Numbered from the stretch's first letter, positions 36,362 to 45,337 are shown. The stretch is DNA of 64,000 bases from an uncultured Oscillospiraceae bacterium (GCA_944385675.1 CALWYD010000029.1:1-64000), one strand, 5' to 3'. Notes: generated by a model not told the origin, from the letters alone. Made by a program: numbers and translations.

Positions 36362-37771
36362 TCATTGGCACTCTTCGCACTCATTACAGACGGTATTATT
36401 ACGTTCCGTATTCCCCATGCCCGCAGCGATCGCGCTTAAAGCAATAGCGCACTCCAGCCGCTTGCGCTCCATTTGGCAGGCCACCTCGTTTGATTTTGTT
36501 ATGTCGCCATTGACAAGCAGATTTGAGGCGGAGCACCCTCCGCTGCAGTAAAACCGCGCCCAGCATTGGCGGCAGGCTGGACGGGTGTAGATATTTTGTT
36601 GGGCAAAGCGGCCGGAAATGTCCATGTCAAAATCGCTCTGATAGACATTTCCCATTCGATACTCCTCCTTCCCCACAAATTGATGGCAAGGGTAAATATC
36701 TCCGTCCGGAGTGATGGCCACATATTCGCAACCCGCTCCGCAGCCTCTCAATCGCTTAATGACACAGGGGCCTTGAGCTAAATCCACATTAAAATGGAAG
36801 AAATTAATATCTTGGCGACCTATCAATTCTCCGGCTAATTTTTCATACTCTGCCTCCACCAGAGGCAGGTCCTCTTCTTTTATGGCATACGGATCATCAA
36901 GGGGCCCACTTGCCGGTTCCACCGATACATGGCGGAACCCCAGGGAGGCCAGGTGCATCACATCCTGGGAAAAGTCCAGATTCCTCCGGGTAAACGTTCC
37001 TCGCACATAGTAGTCCTTTGTTCCCCGTCCAGCCACCAGTTTTTGGAATTTAGGAACAATGACCTCATAGCTCCCCTTCCCGTTCACTGCGGGGCGCATA
37101 TAGTCGTTGACTGGAGGGCGCCCATCCAGGGAAAGCACGACATTGGACATTTCCCGATTAATATAGTCTATTGTCTCATCGTTGAGCAATACTCCATTTG
37201 TTGTTATTGTGAAGCGAAATTCCTTGTCATATTTTTCTTCCAGAGAACGGGCATAGTCCACTGTAGCCTTGACAGTATCCATAGCCATCAGCGGCTCTCC
37301 TCCAAAGAAGTCCACTTCGATATTATGTCGTTTCCCCGACTTAGCAACGACCCAGTCTATGGCCCGCTTGGCAGTTTCCGGTTCCATAGTCATCCGGCGG
37401 CCGGTTCCAAAGTCTCCGGTAGATGCAAAACAGTAACGGCAACGCAGGTTACAATCGTGGGAGACATGCAGGCACAACGCTTTTACCACTGCCTGCCGGG
37501 GCAAATCCATGGCCCTTTCCACATCTACATACTCATCCCCGGTGAACAACAGTCCCTGCTCCTGCAGAGCACGCAGTTCCTGCCATGCCTCTTCCAGCTC
37601 TTGTATCTCATACTGAGGCAGACGTTCCGCCACTTGCAGGGGAACCGCCTCCTCCAATGGCCCTTCCACCGCAGAGAGCAGATCATAAGAGAGCTTGTCC
37701 AGTACATGGACCGCTCCGCTGTTTACGTCAGCTGCCAGGTATTGCCCCAGAGCTGTAAAAGTATGTACCAT
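36362..37771 (-). CDS. scfB: SCIFF peptide radical SAM maturase
   Basis: Protein of 469 aa. N-terminal peptide-binding region (MVHTFTALGQYLAADVNSGAVHVLD), radical SAM cluster ligands C107-x3-C111-x2-C114 (CNLRCRYC), and a C-terminal SPASM region with many cysteines (GPCVIKRLRGCGAGCEY, CRQCWARFYCSGGC) plus a final CNECEECQ. The family installs thioether bonds in the SCIFF precursor using extra 4Fe-4S clusters. The precursor gene is immediately upstream (38019-37879). I start at the ATG at 37771; the longer reading from 37858 adds a hydrophobic stretch absent from the family. Confidence 0.95.
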   Translation of the reverse strand: MVHTFTALGQYLAADVNSGAVHVLDKLSYDLLSAVEGPLEEAVPLQVAERLPQYEIQELEEAWQELRALQEQGLLFTGDEYVDVERAMDLPRQAVVKALCLHVSHDCNLRCRYCFASTGDFGTGRRMTMEPETAKRAIDWVVAKSGKRHNIEVDFFGGEPLMAMDTVKATVDYARSLEEKYDKEFRFTITTNGVLLNDETIDYINREMSNVVLSLDGRPPVNDYMRPAVNGKGSYEVIVPKFQKLVAGRGTKDYYVRGTFTRRNLDFSQDVMHLASLGFRHVSVEPASGPLDDPYAIKEEDLPLVEAEYEKLAGELIGRQDINFFHFNVDLAQGPCVIKRLRGCGAGCEYVAITPDGDIYPCHQFVGKEEYRMGNVYQSDFDMDISGRFAQQNIYTRPACRQCWARFYCSGGCSASNLLVNGDITKSNEVACQMERKRLECAIALSAIAAGMGNTERNNTVCNECEECQ

Positions 37772-37878
37772 TCCTCTTCGTTCCTTTCCGTTTCTTCTTG
37801 CCCTCAGGAGTAGAGGGTAAAGGGACATGAAAAAGGGCAGGCTCACGCCCACCCTCATTCACATGCCGTAAGCTCTGC

Positions 37879-38019
37879 TTACTTATTTTCGCACTTCTGG
37901 TTGGCCACCGTGCAAGAGGTCTTACAGGCGGACTGGCAAGAAGTCTGACACTCACCACAGCCACCCTTGGCGGCACTAGCCTTCAACGTAGCACCGTTCA
38001 GAATCTGAACATGTTTCAT
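37879..38019 (-). CDS. scfA: SCIFF ranthipeptide precursor (six Cys in forty-five residues)
   Basis: Small gene of 46 codons, too short for default ORF lists. The product starts MKHVQILNGATLKAS and has cysteines at 21, 24, 28, 32, 36 and 43, in the spacing that names the family, with T37 available as thioether acceptor; a Cys32-Thr37 cross-link was reported for the Thermincola homologue CteA, as I recall. The ATG follows AAGGAGAG. No protease or exporter gene lies beside it, so processing must use other loci. Nearly universal in Clostridia; its role is unknown. Confidence 0.95.
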   Translation of the reverse strand: MKHVQILNGATLKASAAKGGCGECQTSCQSACKTSCTVANQKCENK

Positions 38020-38104
38020 CGGTATCTCTCCTTCTGAAAATCATGGGACAGCATTGCCCCTTCAAAGTTTGATTTATTATAGCACGGTTTTTCTGTTATT
38101 TCAA

Positions 38105-38524
38105 TCATCTTCTTTTCTTTTTCTTCCCGGCCCCTAAAAGGCCTGCAATGCCTCCTCCGCACAGGCAGGCACACAACACGCCCACCCCCCCATGCTCGAT
38201 ACTGGCAGTCTCAAACGCCAACAGTCCTGCCGTTAACAGCAGCAAAAACAAAATGCCCCCCACAGCAAGCCCTACCAATAAGGTTCTGGCCCTAATCCGG
38301 CGCACGGAAAACAGGCCTCCAACCCAGGCGCCCAATACACAGCAAGCCAGTACAGCCCCCTCCATCCACCGTTCCTTTAAGACCCCGGCCGATACCATCA
38401 CGGCGCACAAGAGGAGTGTCAAAATAGCCGTTAATCCTGCGGCCACGCCCCCTTTGAGCAATTCACACATGGTGCTGACCCACTGATTCTCTGACTCCGG
38501 CTGCCGTTTCTCCCGCCTCTTCAT
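38105..38524 (-). CDS. TIGR04086 family membrane protein
   Basis: Protein of 139 aa with four hydrophobic segments (about 25-47, 55-75, 80-103, 110-130) and a highly basic C-terminus (GKKKKRR). Gly and Ala rich, cytoplasmic N-terminus with charged residues. It resembles the TIGR04086 family of small clostridial membrane proteins, which I recall being found between yajC and the SCIFF gene, as here. No function is known. GGGGAGGG precedes the ATG. Confidence 0.75.
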   Translation of the reverse strand: MKRREKRQPESENQWVSTMCELLKGGVAAGLTAILTLLLCAVMVSAGVLKERWMEGAVLACCVLGAWVGGLFSVRRIRARTLLVGLAVGGILFLLLLTAGLLAFETASIEHGGVGVLCACLCGGGIAGLLGAGKKKKRR

Positions 38525-38601
38525 GACAATACCCTCCCCGATGGTTTCTACAAAAACCTATGCAGGAAGGGTATCGGTCATGCTATTTTTTTACGGCTTA
38601 T

Positions 38602-38868
38602 TTACTTGGAAGCCTGCTGGTTGTTCTTATTGGAAACAGCCCACTTGGTCAACTCAATGCGTACCCGGTCCGCACCCGTCTCAATGACAATAGTGGTCTC
38701 CTTCACGGCGCAGATGGTACCGGTAATCCCACCGATACTTGTAATCTCATCCCCCACGGTCAGAGAATTTCTAAGATTCTCCGCCTCCTTCTTCCGCTTG
38801 CTCTCCGGACGAATCATGAACAGGTAGAGCAAACCAAACATAAGGACGAGAATAATAATACTTTCCAA
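38602..38868 (-). CDS. yajC: Preprotein translocase subunit YajC
   Basis: Protein of 88 aa: one N-terminal membrane helix (residues about 4-19) followed by RPESKRKKEAENLRNSLTVGDEITSIGGITGTI, the YajC hallmark. It associates with SecDF and the Sec channel. TTG at 38868 is chosen because it follows GGAGGGAACG; the TTG at 38883 has no binding site. It follows tgt, as in E. coli, but secDF is not in the window. Confidence 0.92.
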   Translation of the reverse strand: MESIIILVLMFGLLYLFMIRPESKRKKEAENLRNSLTVGDEITSIGGITGTICAVKETTIVIETGADRVRIELTKWAVSNKNNQQASK

Positions 38869-38980
38869 AGTCGTTCCCTCCAACGTAATCTATCAGCCGT
38901 CCCGCGACGTCTCATCTATTATAGCGGGTTATTGCCTCTTTGACAAGCCTTTTTGAAAATTTCCACGGTTTTTTGCCCTG

Positions 38981-40126
38981 TTATCTCCCATTTTGGCCAG
39001 CAGGCCGGCCCAGAATTTGTCCGTATTTCCTCCGAAACTCTTGGAAGGCCCCTTCATCCAGGGCTGAACGGATGCGGCGCATCAGTTCATTGTAAAAATA
39101 GAGGTTGTGGAGTACAGCCAAACGCATGGCCAACATCTCTCCCGCAACAAATAAATGGCGCAGATATGCCCTGGAGAAATGGGTACAGGCGGGGCAGTGA
39201 CACTGGGAATCAATCGGGCTATTGTCTAACTTATACTTCTCATTCTTAATGTTTATGGTTCCCGACCAAGTGTAGAGCTTACCATGACGGGCATTGCGGG
39301 CCGGCATCACGCAGTCAAAAAAGTCGATTCCCCGGGCCACCCCCTCAATAATATTGTCCGGTGTGCCCACACCCATCAAATATCGGGGCTTGTCCTGGGG
39401 CATATAAGGCTCCACCGCGTCGATCATGTCGTACATCACCTGGGTGGGCTCCCCCACCGCCAAACCGCCAATGGCATACCCATCGCAGTCCAGCACAGCA
39501 ATTTCCTGCATATGCTTCACACGCAGCTGGGGGTATGTACCCCCCTGATTAATCCCGAAAAGCATTTGCCCCGGATTGATACAGTCTGGACTCTCCACCA
39601 GTCTGCGGTGTTCAGCTACGCATCGCTCCAGCCACCGGGCTGTACGGGCGCAGGACTCCTCTACGTAAGGCCTAGGCGCCGGGTTTTCTATGCACTCGTC
39701 AAAGGCCATGGCTATATCACTGCCTAAATTGGCTTGGATGCGCATGGACTCCTCTGGCCCCATAAAAATGCGCCGGCCGTCAATATGGGAGGCAAAGGTA
39801 ACCCCTTCTTCCCTAATTTTCCGCAAACCAGACAGAGAAAATACCTGAAAGCCTCCGCTGTCAGTGAGAATCGGGCCGTCCCAGTCCATAAAGCGATGCA
39901 GCCCCCCTAAGGCCCGCACATTCTCATCTCCGGGGCGGAGATGGCGATGATAGGTGTTGGACAGCTCTATCTGACACCCAATTTCTTTCAAATCATGGGC
40001 AGATACGGCCCCTTTAATTACCCCCTGTGTCCCCACATTCATAAACACAGGCGTCTGAACCGTTCCGTGAGGGCAGGAAAATACGCCCCGGCGTGCTCTT
40101 TCCTCCCTTTTTATCACCTCAAACAC
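38981..40126 (-). CDS. tgt: tRNA-guanine transglycosylase
   Basis: Protein of 381 aa, TIM-barrel family. Catalytic Asp in ILTDSGGFQVFSLS (about 95), second catalytic Asp in GVARGIDFFDCVMPARNARHG (about 270), and a zinc site C-x-C-x2-C with His near the C-terminus (CHCPACTHFSRAYLRHL). It inserts preQ1 into the wobble position of GUN tRNAs; queA at 50440 acts next in queuosine synthesis. GTG at 40126 follows AAAGGAGA and gives the family start MFEVIKREERARRG. Confidence 0.96.
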   Translation of the reverse strand: MFEVIKREERARRGVFSCPHGTVQTPVFMNVGTQGVIKGAVSAHDLKEIGCQIELSNTYHRHLRPGDENVRALGGLHRFMDWDGPILTDSGGFQVFSLSGLRKIREEGVTFASHIDGRRIFMGPEESMRIQANLGSDIAMAFDECIENPAPRPYVEESCARTARWLERCVAEHRRLVESPDCINPGQMLFGINQGGTYPQLRVKHMQEIAVLDCDGYAIGGLAVGEPTQVMYDMIDAVEPYMPQDKPRYLMGVGTPDNIIEGVARGIDFFDCVMPARNARHGKLYTWSGTINIKNEKYKLDNSPIDSQCHCPACTHFSRAYLRHLFVAGEMLAMRLAVLHNLYFYNELMRRIRSALDEGAFQEFRRKYGQILGRPAGQNGR

Positions 40127-40176
40127 AGAAAATCTCCTTTGCAATAACGTTAGCAGCAGTTTTATGCTGCTCAATT

Positions 40177-40917
40177 TTAAAAATCACCCAACTCCCGTAT
40201 TACTGCAGCAGCCATCACCAGACCCGCTGCAGCCGGGACAAAGGGCACTGACCCAGGTGTAGAGCGTCGGGCAGAAGTCCCCGGACGTCCTTTCCCCCCA
40301 ATAGGCATCTCCGGCAAGACGGATTTCAGGGGACGGCGTGGCTCCTCCCTGGACCAAACCACTTTCAAATGCTCAATTCCTCGGCGTCGCAGCTCCTTAC
40401 GCATGACCCGAGCCAACGGGCAGCCATGGGTCTTACTGATATCCGTGACAGAGAAGGCCGTGGGATCCAGTTTATTTCCTGAGCCCATAGCACTGATAAT
40501 TCTAACATGTAAGGCGGTACACCTTACCGCAAGATCCAGCTTAGCTGCCACCGTATCCACTGCGTCCACTACATAATCATACTCAGCCAAATCTATCTGC
40601 CCTCCATTTTCCGGCAGGTAAAACAGCGGAATGGCCCGTACACTGCATTCCGGATTAATGTCATGCACCCGTCGAGCCATCACTTCCGCCTTGGACTGGC
40701 CAAGGGTAGAGTGCAGGGCAGCAATTTGTCGGTTTAAATTGCTCTCTGACACAGTATCATCATCATAGAGATGAATCGTCCCCACGCCGGCGCGGGCCAG
40801 GGCTTCCACACAAAAGCCCCCTACTCCTCCCACGCCAAACACCGCTACTTTAGCTGCGGCCAACCGCGCCAGCGGCTGATCTCCCACCAATAGGCGGGTC
40901 CTGGAAAATTGGTCCAT
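40177..40917 (-). CDS. tcdA: tRNA threonylcarbamoyladenosine dehydratase TcdA
   Basis: Protein of 246 aa, E1-like ThiF/MoeB superfamily. ATP-binding VAVFGVGGVGGFCVEALARAG (about 22-42) and DDDTVSESNLNRQ (about 52-64) are visible, with VDAVDTV and MGSGNKLDP typical of the TcdA/CsdL branch. It cyclises t6A in tRNA at position 37. It starts at ATG 40917 after AGGGGGAG and ends 51 bp before the tgt start. Confidence 0.9.
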   Translation of the reverse strand: MDQFSRTRLLVGDQPLARLAAAKVAVFGVGGVGGFCVEALARAGVGTIHLYDDDTVSESNLNRQIAALHSTLGQSKAEVMARRVHDINPECSVRAIPLFYLPENGGQIDLAEYDYVVDAVDTVAAKLDLAVRCTALHVRIISAMGSGNKLDPTAFSVTDISKTHGCPLARVMRKELRRRGIEHLKVVWSREEPRRPLKSVLPEMPIGGKGRPGTSARRSTPGSVPFVPAAAGLVMAAAVIRELGDF

Positions 40918-41069
40918 TCTATTGCTCCCCCTATCCCACATGACGGTTTAAATGGGGCGGCTCTCCGCTATACGGTAAAGCTTCCGCCACCCCTCTGGCC
41001 ACTACATAGAACTCCTTTTCTCCGGGGATGCTAAACCACATTCAGTCAAAGAAAGGCGGAAGTAACAAA

Positions 41070-41252
41070 ATGAGCCTGATTGCCTGCACCGACCCCTGTG
41101 TCTACCAAAAGGAAGGTTACTGTTCCCTGTCCCGGGCCGCTTCTCTTGGAATACCAGGACAGGGGGGCTGCCTCTACTTTGTCCCAGTTCGGCAAAGCCG
41201 GCTCTCAGAGCAGGGTGGCCAGCGCCTCCCGAACGTTGGAAACCCGAATTAG
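41070..41252 (+). CDS. Small Cys-rich clostridial protein
   Basis: A 60-codon ORF whose N-terminal part, MSLIACTDPCVYQKEGYCSL, has C6-x3-C10-x-Y-Q-x2-G-x-C18 and then C34-x-Y-F. I recall small clostridial proteins with this pattern (often misnamed hydroxymyristoyl-ACP dehydratase) near radA. Binding site AAAGGCGGAAG precedes the ATG by eight bases. The last 48 bp run antisense to the 3' end of radA; the residues after position 40 look unconserved. Four cysteines suggest a metal-binding knuckle. Function unknown, expression unproven. Confidence 0.6.
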   Translation: MSLIACTDPCVYQKEGYCSLSRAASLGIPGQGGCLYFVPVRQSRLSEQGGQRLPNVGNPN

Positions 41253-42575
41253 TTCCAACCCCTCCGGAACAGCCAACCTTCCCTGCACCCGTTCGGGAAG
41301 CAAGCACTTAGTAAAGCCAAGACGCTGCACCTCAGCCAATCGCTGTCCCAGCGCATTGACTGTGCGCAGTTCGCCTGTGAGCCCTACCTCTCCAATCGCC
41401 GCCAAATCGTGGGGCACCGGCTTGTCCCGAAAGCTGGACGCCAACGCCAAAATCGCTGCCAAATCGGCGGCAGGCTCGTCCAAATAAAGACCGCCAATTA
41501 CGTTCAGGTAGGCGTCACATCCACCTACCAGCAATCCGCCGCGCTTTTCCAAAATTGCCATTAAAAGCATGGAGCGGCTATAATCAAACCCGTTGCTCAC
41601 CCGCCTTGGGTTCCCCAGGCTGCTGGGCACTACCAGAGCCTGAATTTCTGCCAAAACAGGCCTTACCCCCTCCATGACGCAGGTAACGCAGGTACCTGGT
41701 GCCCCCTTAGGCCGCCCGGCCAAAAGAGCTTCGGAGGGATTGGGAACTTCGGCCAGCCCCTCATCCGCCATCTCAAAGACGCCAATTTCATTGGTCGCCC
41801 CAAAACGATTTTTTGCCGCCCGTAAAATCCGGTAGGCCATGTGCCGTTCTCCCTCGAAATACAGCACACAATCCACCATGTGTTCCAGGACTTTGGGGCC
41901 GGCGATGGACCCCTCTTTGTTTACATGGCCAATTACAAAAACGGTAATTCCCTCTCCCTTTGCCAACTGCATCAGGGCCATCGTACATTCCTTTACCTGG
42001 CTAATGCTGCCGGGAGGCGAGGGGCTGTCCGGGTGATACATCGTCTGGATGGAATCTATAATCAGGATGTCTGGGTTCTGGGCATGAACCGCATCCACAA
42101 GGTTCTCCAAGTTGGTTTCCGCCAACAGATAAAGGCCGTGGCCAGAGACTTTCAGCCGCTCCCCGCGAAGCTTAATCTGCCGCTCTGACTCCTCCCCGGA
42201 TACATACAGCACCGAAGCAAATCGGCACAGGTTGTCACAGATTTGAAGCATGAGGGTAGACTTCCCGATCCCGGGTGCTCCCCCCACAAGAACCAACGAC
42301 CCCTTGACCGCACCTCCGCCCAGCACCCGATCCAGTTCCCCCATCCCGGTGGAAAAGCGCAGTTCGTCAGTGGGTTCAATCTCCCCCATTTCCCGGGGGC
42401 GGCTGACGGGTATCCCCATGCCAACTCCCCTGGTGGACGGTCCGGTTCTTTTCACATTCCGCTCCTGAGGCTGTTCCACAATGGTATTCCATGCGCCGCA
42501 GGCGGGGCACTTTCCCTGCCACTTGGGCAGCTCATTGCCGCACTGGGTACAATAAAAAATCGTCCTGTTCTTCAT
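41205..42575 (-). CDS. radA: DNA repair protein RadA
   Basis: Protein of 456 aa: C4 zinc finger (CTQCGNELPKWQGKCPACGAW, residues 9-29), RecA-like ATPase with Walker A GGAPGIGKSTL (about 97-107), the RadA motif KNRFGATNEIG (about 257), and a C-terminal Lon-protease-like domain. It promotes branch migration in recombination. It lies 75 bp before cwlD in the direction of the minus strand. Confidence 0.96.
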   Translation of the reverse strand: MKNRTIFYCTQCGNELPKWQGKCPACGAWNTIVEQPQERNVKRTGPSTRGVGMGIPVSRPREMGEIEPTDELRFSTGMGELDRVLGGGAVKGSLVLVGGAPGIGKSTLMLQICDNLCRFASVLYVSGEESERQIKLRGERLKVSGHGLYLLAETNLENLVDAVHAQNPDILIIDSIQTMYHPDSPSPPGSISQVKECTMALMQLAKGEGITVFVIGHVNKEGSIAGPKVLEHMVDCVLYFEGERHMAYRILRAAKNRFGATNEIGVFEMADEGLAEVPNPSEALLAGRPKGAPGTCVTCVMEGVRPVLAEIQALVVPSSLGNPRRVSNGFDYSRSMLLMAILEKRGGLLVGGCDAYLNVIGGLYLDEPAADLAAILALASSFRDKPVPHDLAAIGEVGLTGELRTVNALGQRLAEVQRLGFTKCLLPERVQGRLAVPEGLELIRVSNVREALATLL

Positions 42576-42649
42576 CCCGTTTCTTTTCCCCGCCCCTCAA
42601 AAGATTGCTGCTATTGTATCAGAGTTGGGGAAAAAAGTAAATATCAGCT

Positions 42650-43354
42650 CTATTCCGGAAAGTTAAGCCACGCAGATACCAGCACGGCTGCCAGCTGCTT
42701 CTGGTAGCCATCCTCCCGCAAAAGGGCTTCCTCCTGGGCATTTGTCAAAAATCCGCACTCCACTAGCACCCCAGGACAGGTAATATGATTGAGCAGATAC
42801 ACACTGTCTGGTATCGGCTTTTCTTGTCGGCTGTTCTCCGGCTGTAAGGCACTGTGTATAAGCGACTGAATTTGTTCAGCCAGCTGCTGCGACCCCGAGG
42901 TGGGAGCATAAAATGCTTGAGTTCCTCGATATTTTCCGTCTACATAGGTGTTCTGGTGGATGCTGATGAGCACCGGATCGTCTTGCTCCTCAATACGGGT
43001 GACCCTGTTTTTTAAATCGGAGACTTTTTTCTCCCGCAGCGTAACTGCATCACTGTCATGTAGTGAAATATCCTCCTCCCGCAGCAGCACAGGTGCTACG
43101 CCGCAAAAGCCGAAAAGAGCATCCATCCTGCGTACAACAGCGAGATTAATTTCACTCTCAGATACCCCAGTCAGAGATACCGCGCCCCCATCCTCTCCCC
43201 CATGTCCCGCATCCAATACCAGCGTCTTAGCCGTTCCAATCACAACCGGATCCACAGCCGGTGTACTCTTTCCGGCGTACCAACTGAGCGTTTGAGCCAT
43301 CAGAACAGCTAAAAGCACTAAACTTCCAATCAGACAGATGCTGCGACGCACCAC
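42650..43354 (-). CDS. cwlD: Spore cortex amidase CwlD
   Basis: Protein of 234 aa: N-terminal membrane anchor (about 5-24), Amidase_3 domain with zinc ligands H51 (DAGHGG), Glu at about 66-68 (ESEIN) and H133 (SIHQN), and catalytic Glu in VLVECGFLTN (about 199). CwlD with PdaA makes muramic-delta-lactam in the cortex, needed for germination. Start GTG follows GGAGGTGGTGA; a second GTG codon is immediately next. It is divergent from the cotJ genes. Confidence 0.92.
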   Translation of the reverse strand: MVRRSICLIGSLVLLAVLMAQTLSWYAGKSTPAVDPVVIGTAKTLVLDAGHGGEDGGAVSLTGVSESEINLAVVRRMDALFGFCGVAPVLLREEDISLHDSDAVTLREKKVSDLKNRVTRIEEQDDPVLISIHQNTYVDGKYRGTQAFYAPTSGSQQLAEQIQSLIHSALQPENSRQEKPIPDSVYLLNHITCPGVLVECGFLTNAQEEALLREDGYQKQLAAVLVSAWLNFPE

Positions 43355-43584
43355 TCACCACCTCCTTCCTATTTTATGGCGCGGGACAGACCGTCTATAC
43401 CGGCAGAAAATAGATTATTTCTTGCCTTACTCCATTGGTGTGCAAAAAAAGCTGCATTTTCTGTAAAACAGTTTGTCCTTCCTCTACCACCCTGCGCTAC
43501 AAGCCAGAGCGAAGAGATACCTTGAAACATAGTATGGCATGAGAGACGCTTCGTCTCTAATTTCCTGTAAGGAGGGAATCTCTT

Positions 43585-44049
43585 TTGAATAACGAAACTG
43601 GCAACAGTTGTCCGCTGCCCAGCTGCCCGGATCATTACGGCACCATGCCGTCCTGCGCGGGTTTGGCGGTTCCTTATGTGCCTTTTCAGCAAAACGCCCC
43701 CAAAAAATACGCTCAGGAAGAGGCTCTGAGCAACGGAACCCTGTTCCCCGGCCTGAATCTGCCTTTTCATTTAAAGACAGAAGGCAGCACTCTGCCTGCT
43801 ACCCCACTGTCTGAGCTACAGGCTCTGGAATTTGTCGTGCTGGAGTTAGGTATGTATCTTGATACCCATCCAGAAGACACCGAAGCCTTTACGCTCTTCA
43901 AGCAGTATGCTGCTATGGAAAAAGCGGCTAAAGCTGCCTATGAATCCAAGTTTGGTCCTCTGACTAAATCTGCCGCAGCCTCCGGCGAGACGTACGGCTG
44001 GCTCAAAGAGCCCTGGCCCTGGAACTACGAGCAAAACGAGGTGAAGTAA
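43585..44049 (+). CDS. cotJA: CotJA-CotJB fused spore coat protein
   Basis: Protein of 154 aa read as one frame from TTG at 43585 after GGAGGG. Residues 1-65 match CotJA (AVPYVPFQ then EEALSNGTLFPGLNLPF), and about 72-154 match CotJB (LSELQALEFVVLELGMYLDTHPED, then FGPLT and KEPWPWNYE). In Bacillus and most Clostridia these are separate genes. Both are needed with CotJC for assembly of the inner coat. The gap between the two parts is a short Thr/Pro linker, without an obvious lost stop codon. The next gene, cotJC, begins at the next base after the stop. Confidence 0.85.
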   Translation: MNNETGNSCPLPSCPDHYGTMPSCAGLAVPYVPFQQNAPKKYAQEEALSNGTLFPGLNLPFHLKTEGSTLPATPLSELQALEFVVLELGMYLDTHPEDTEAFTLFKQYAAMEKAAKAAYESKFGPLTKSAAASGETYGWLKEPWPWNYEQNEVK

Positions 44050-44673
44050 ATGTTTTTATATGAAAAAAAGCTGCAGTTCCCAGTGAAAATTGCCACACCC
44101 AACCCCAAGCTGGCCGCCTTTATTATCAGTCAATACGGCGGACCGGACGGCGAGGTGGGCGCAGCCATGCGCTACCTCTCCCAGCGGTATGCCATGCCCT
44201 TTGCCGAAGCCAAAGGCGTACTCACTGACATCGGGACAGAGGAACTGGGACACATGGAGATGATTGCCGCCATTGTCCACCAACTGACCCGAAATCTTAA
44301 GGCAGAGGAGATTGCAGGCAGCCCCTTTGCCGCCTATTTCGTGGATCATACCACCGGTATATATCCTACTGCAGCCTCCGGCTTCCCCTGGAGCGCTGGC
44401 TCTATCCAATCCACCGGAGACGTTATTGCAGATTTGACCGAGGATCTGGCCGCAGAACAAAAGGCCCGCCTCACCTACGACAACATTCTGCGCTTCAGCG
44501 ACGACCCGGACGTTAACAACGCCATTCGCTTCTTAAGAGAACGGGAAATCGTACACTTCCAGCGTTTCGGCGAGTGTCTGCGCCTGTGCAAAGAAAAAAT
44601 GGATTCCAAAAACATTTACCTCACCAACCCGGCCTTTGACAAAACCACCGCTATGCCAAAAGCCAAGGGATAA
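44050..44673 (+). CDS. cotJC: Spore coat protein CotJC (manganese catalase family)
   Basis: Protein of 207 aa with the Mn-catalase fold. Glu/His metal ligands of a di-manganese site are seen in TDIGTEELGHMEMI (about 59-72), and in EDLAAEQKAR and REREIVHFQRF (about 134-185). CotJC is a coat component and may detoxify peroxide. It is coupled to the fused CotJA-CotJB gene and followed by a strong terminator. Confidence 0.94.
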   Translation: MFLYEKKLQFPVKIATPNPKLAAFIISQYGGPDGEVGAAMRYLSQRYAMPFAEAKGVLTDIGTEELGHMEMIAAIVHQLTRNLKAEEIAGSPFAAYFVDHTTGIYPTAASGFPWSAGSIQSTGDVIADLTEDLAAEQKARLTYDNILRFSDDPDVNNAIRFLREREIVHFQRFGECLRLCKEKMDSKNIYLTNPAFDKTTAMPKAKG

Positions 44674-44682
44674 CCACAGCTA

Positions 44683-44716
44683 CAGGCGGCGGCGTCTTTT
44701 TAGACGCCGCCGCCTG
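44683..44716. terminator. Bidirectional terminator between cotJC and amidase_6 gene
   Basis: Stem CAGGCGGCGGCGTCT with AGACGCCGCCGCCTG, a perfect 15-bp pairing with loop TTTT, placed between converging genes. The T tails are short. Confidence 0.8.
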
Positions 44717-44719
44717 CTT

Positions 44720-45298
44720 CTATAAAGATTCCATTGTTTCAAACAAGTTCTCTGCCTGCTCTTCTGCCGTCTCCTCTCTTGGCGAAAAAACGCTATCCTG
44801 CGGCCTGGCACCTAAAATATGGATAAACCGAATTTCCTGATAGAAATAGGTGTTCAATGGGCGGTAGTCAGAGTCCTGGCTGTGGGCAGCCACCAGGATA
44901 TTCTCCATGGTTGGCGGACTACCTACTTCTACAATGACGGGTGTATGCGCAAATATCTCACCAGAAAAACGCAGCTGAACAAAATCCCCGGGCATCAGCA
45001 TTCTAAGGTTAGCCTGCAGTCCAAAGGGACCTGGACTTATTTCCTGGCGGGTAAGAAAATTATAAAAATAAGGCACTCCCGTCCAAGCGGGCGCCTTGTC
45101 ATTGGAACTTAGATAATACCAGCCAAATGTGGGAGTATAGTTCATGACTCCCGTTCCGGCATACAGGCACTGGGAGGCAAAATTTGTGCAGTCTCCCCCC
45201 AACTCATCATAATTATAAAATCGCGGGTTTCGGCTATAAGCCCAGCGGTGCGCATAACGTACTGCCGCATCTCGGTCGTAGGGAATTATTTCCGGCAT
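44720..45298 (-). CDS. Amidase_6 (putative amidase) domain protein
   Basis: Protein of 192 aa with the PF12671 layout: catalytic Cys in GGDCTNFASQCLYAGTGVMNY (about 36-57) and a later His in FAHTPVIVEV (about 117-126). There is no signal peptide. Family members are NlpC/P60-like or wall-associated, often in spore formers. The ATG at 45298 follows GGGGAG; the ATG at 45304 overlaps that site. It ends converging on cotJC, and its upstream neighbour dapB is separated by a terminator, so it is likely an independent unit. Confidence 0.8.
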   Translation of the reverse strand: MPEIIPYDRDAAVRYAHRWAYSRNPRFYNYDELGGDCTNFASQCLYAGTGVMNYTPTFGWYYLSSNDKAPAWTGVPYFYNFLTRQEISPGPFGLQANLRMLMPGDFVQLRFSGEIFAHTPVIVEVGSPPTMENILVAAHSQDSDYRPLNTYFYQEIRFIHILGARPQDSVFSPREETAEEQAENLFETMESL

Positions 45299-45337
45299 GT
45301 TCATCTCCCCTTTCTCCCTATATTCTATTCCGCGGCT

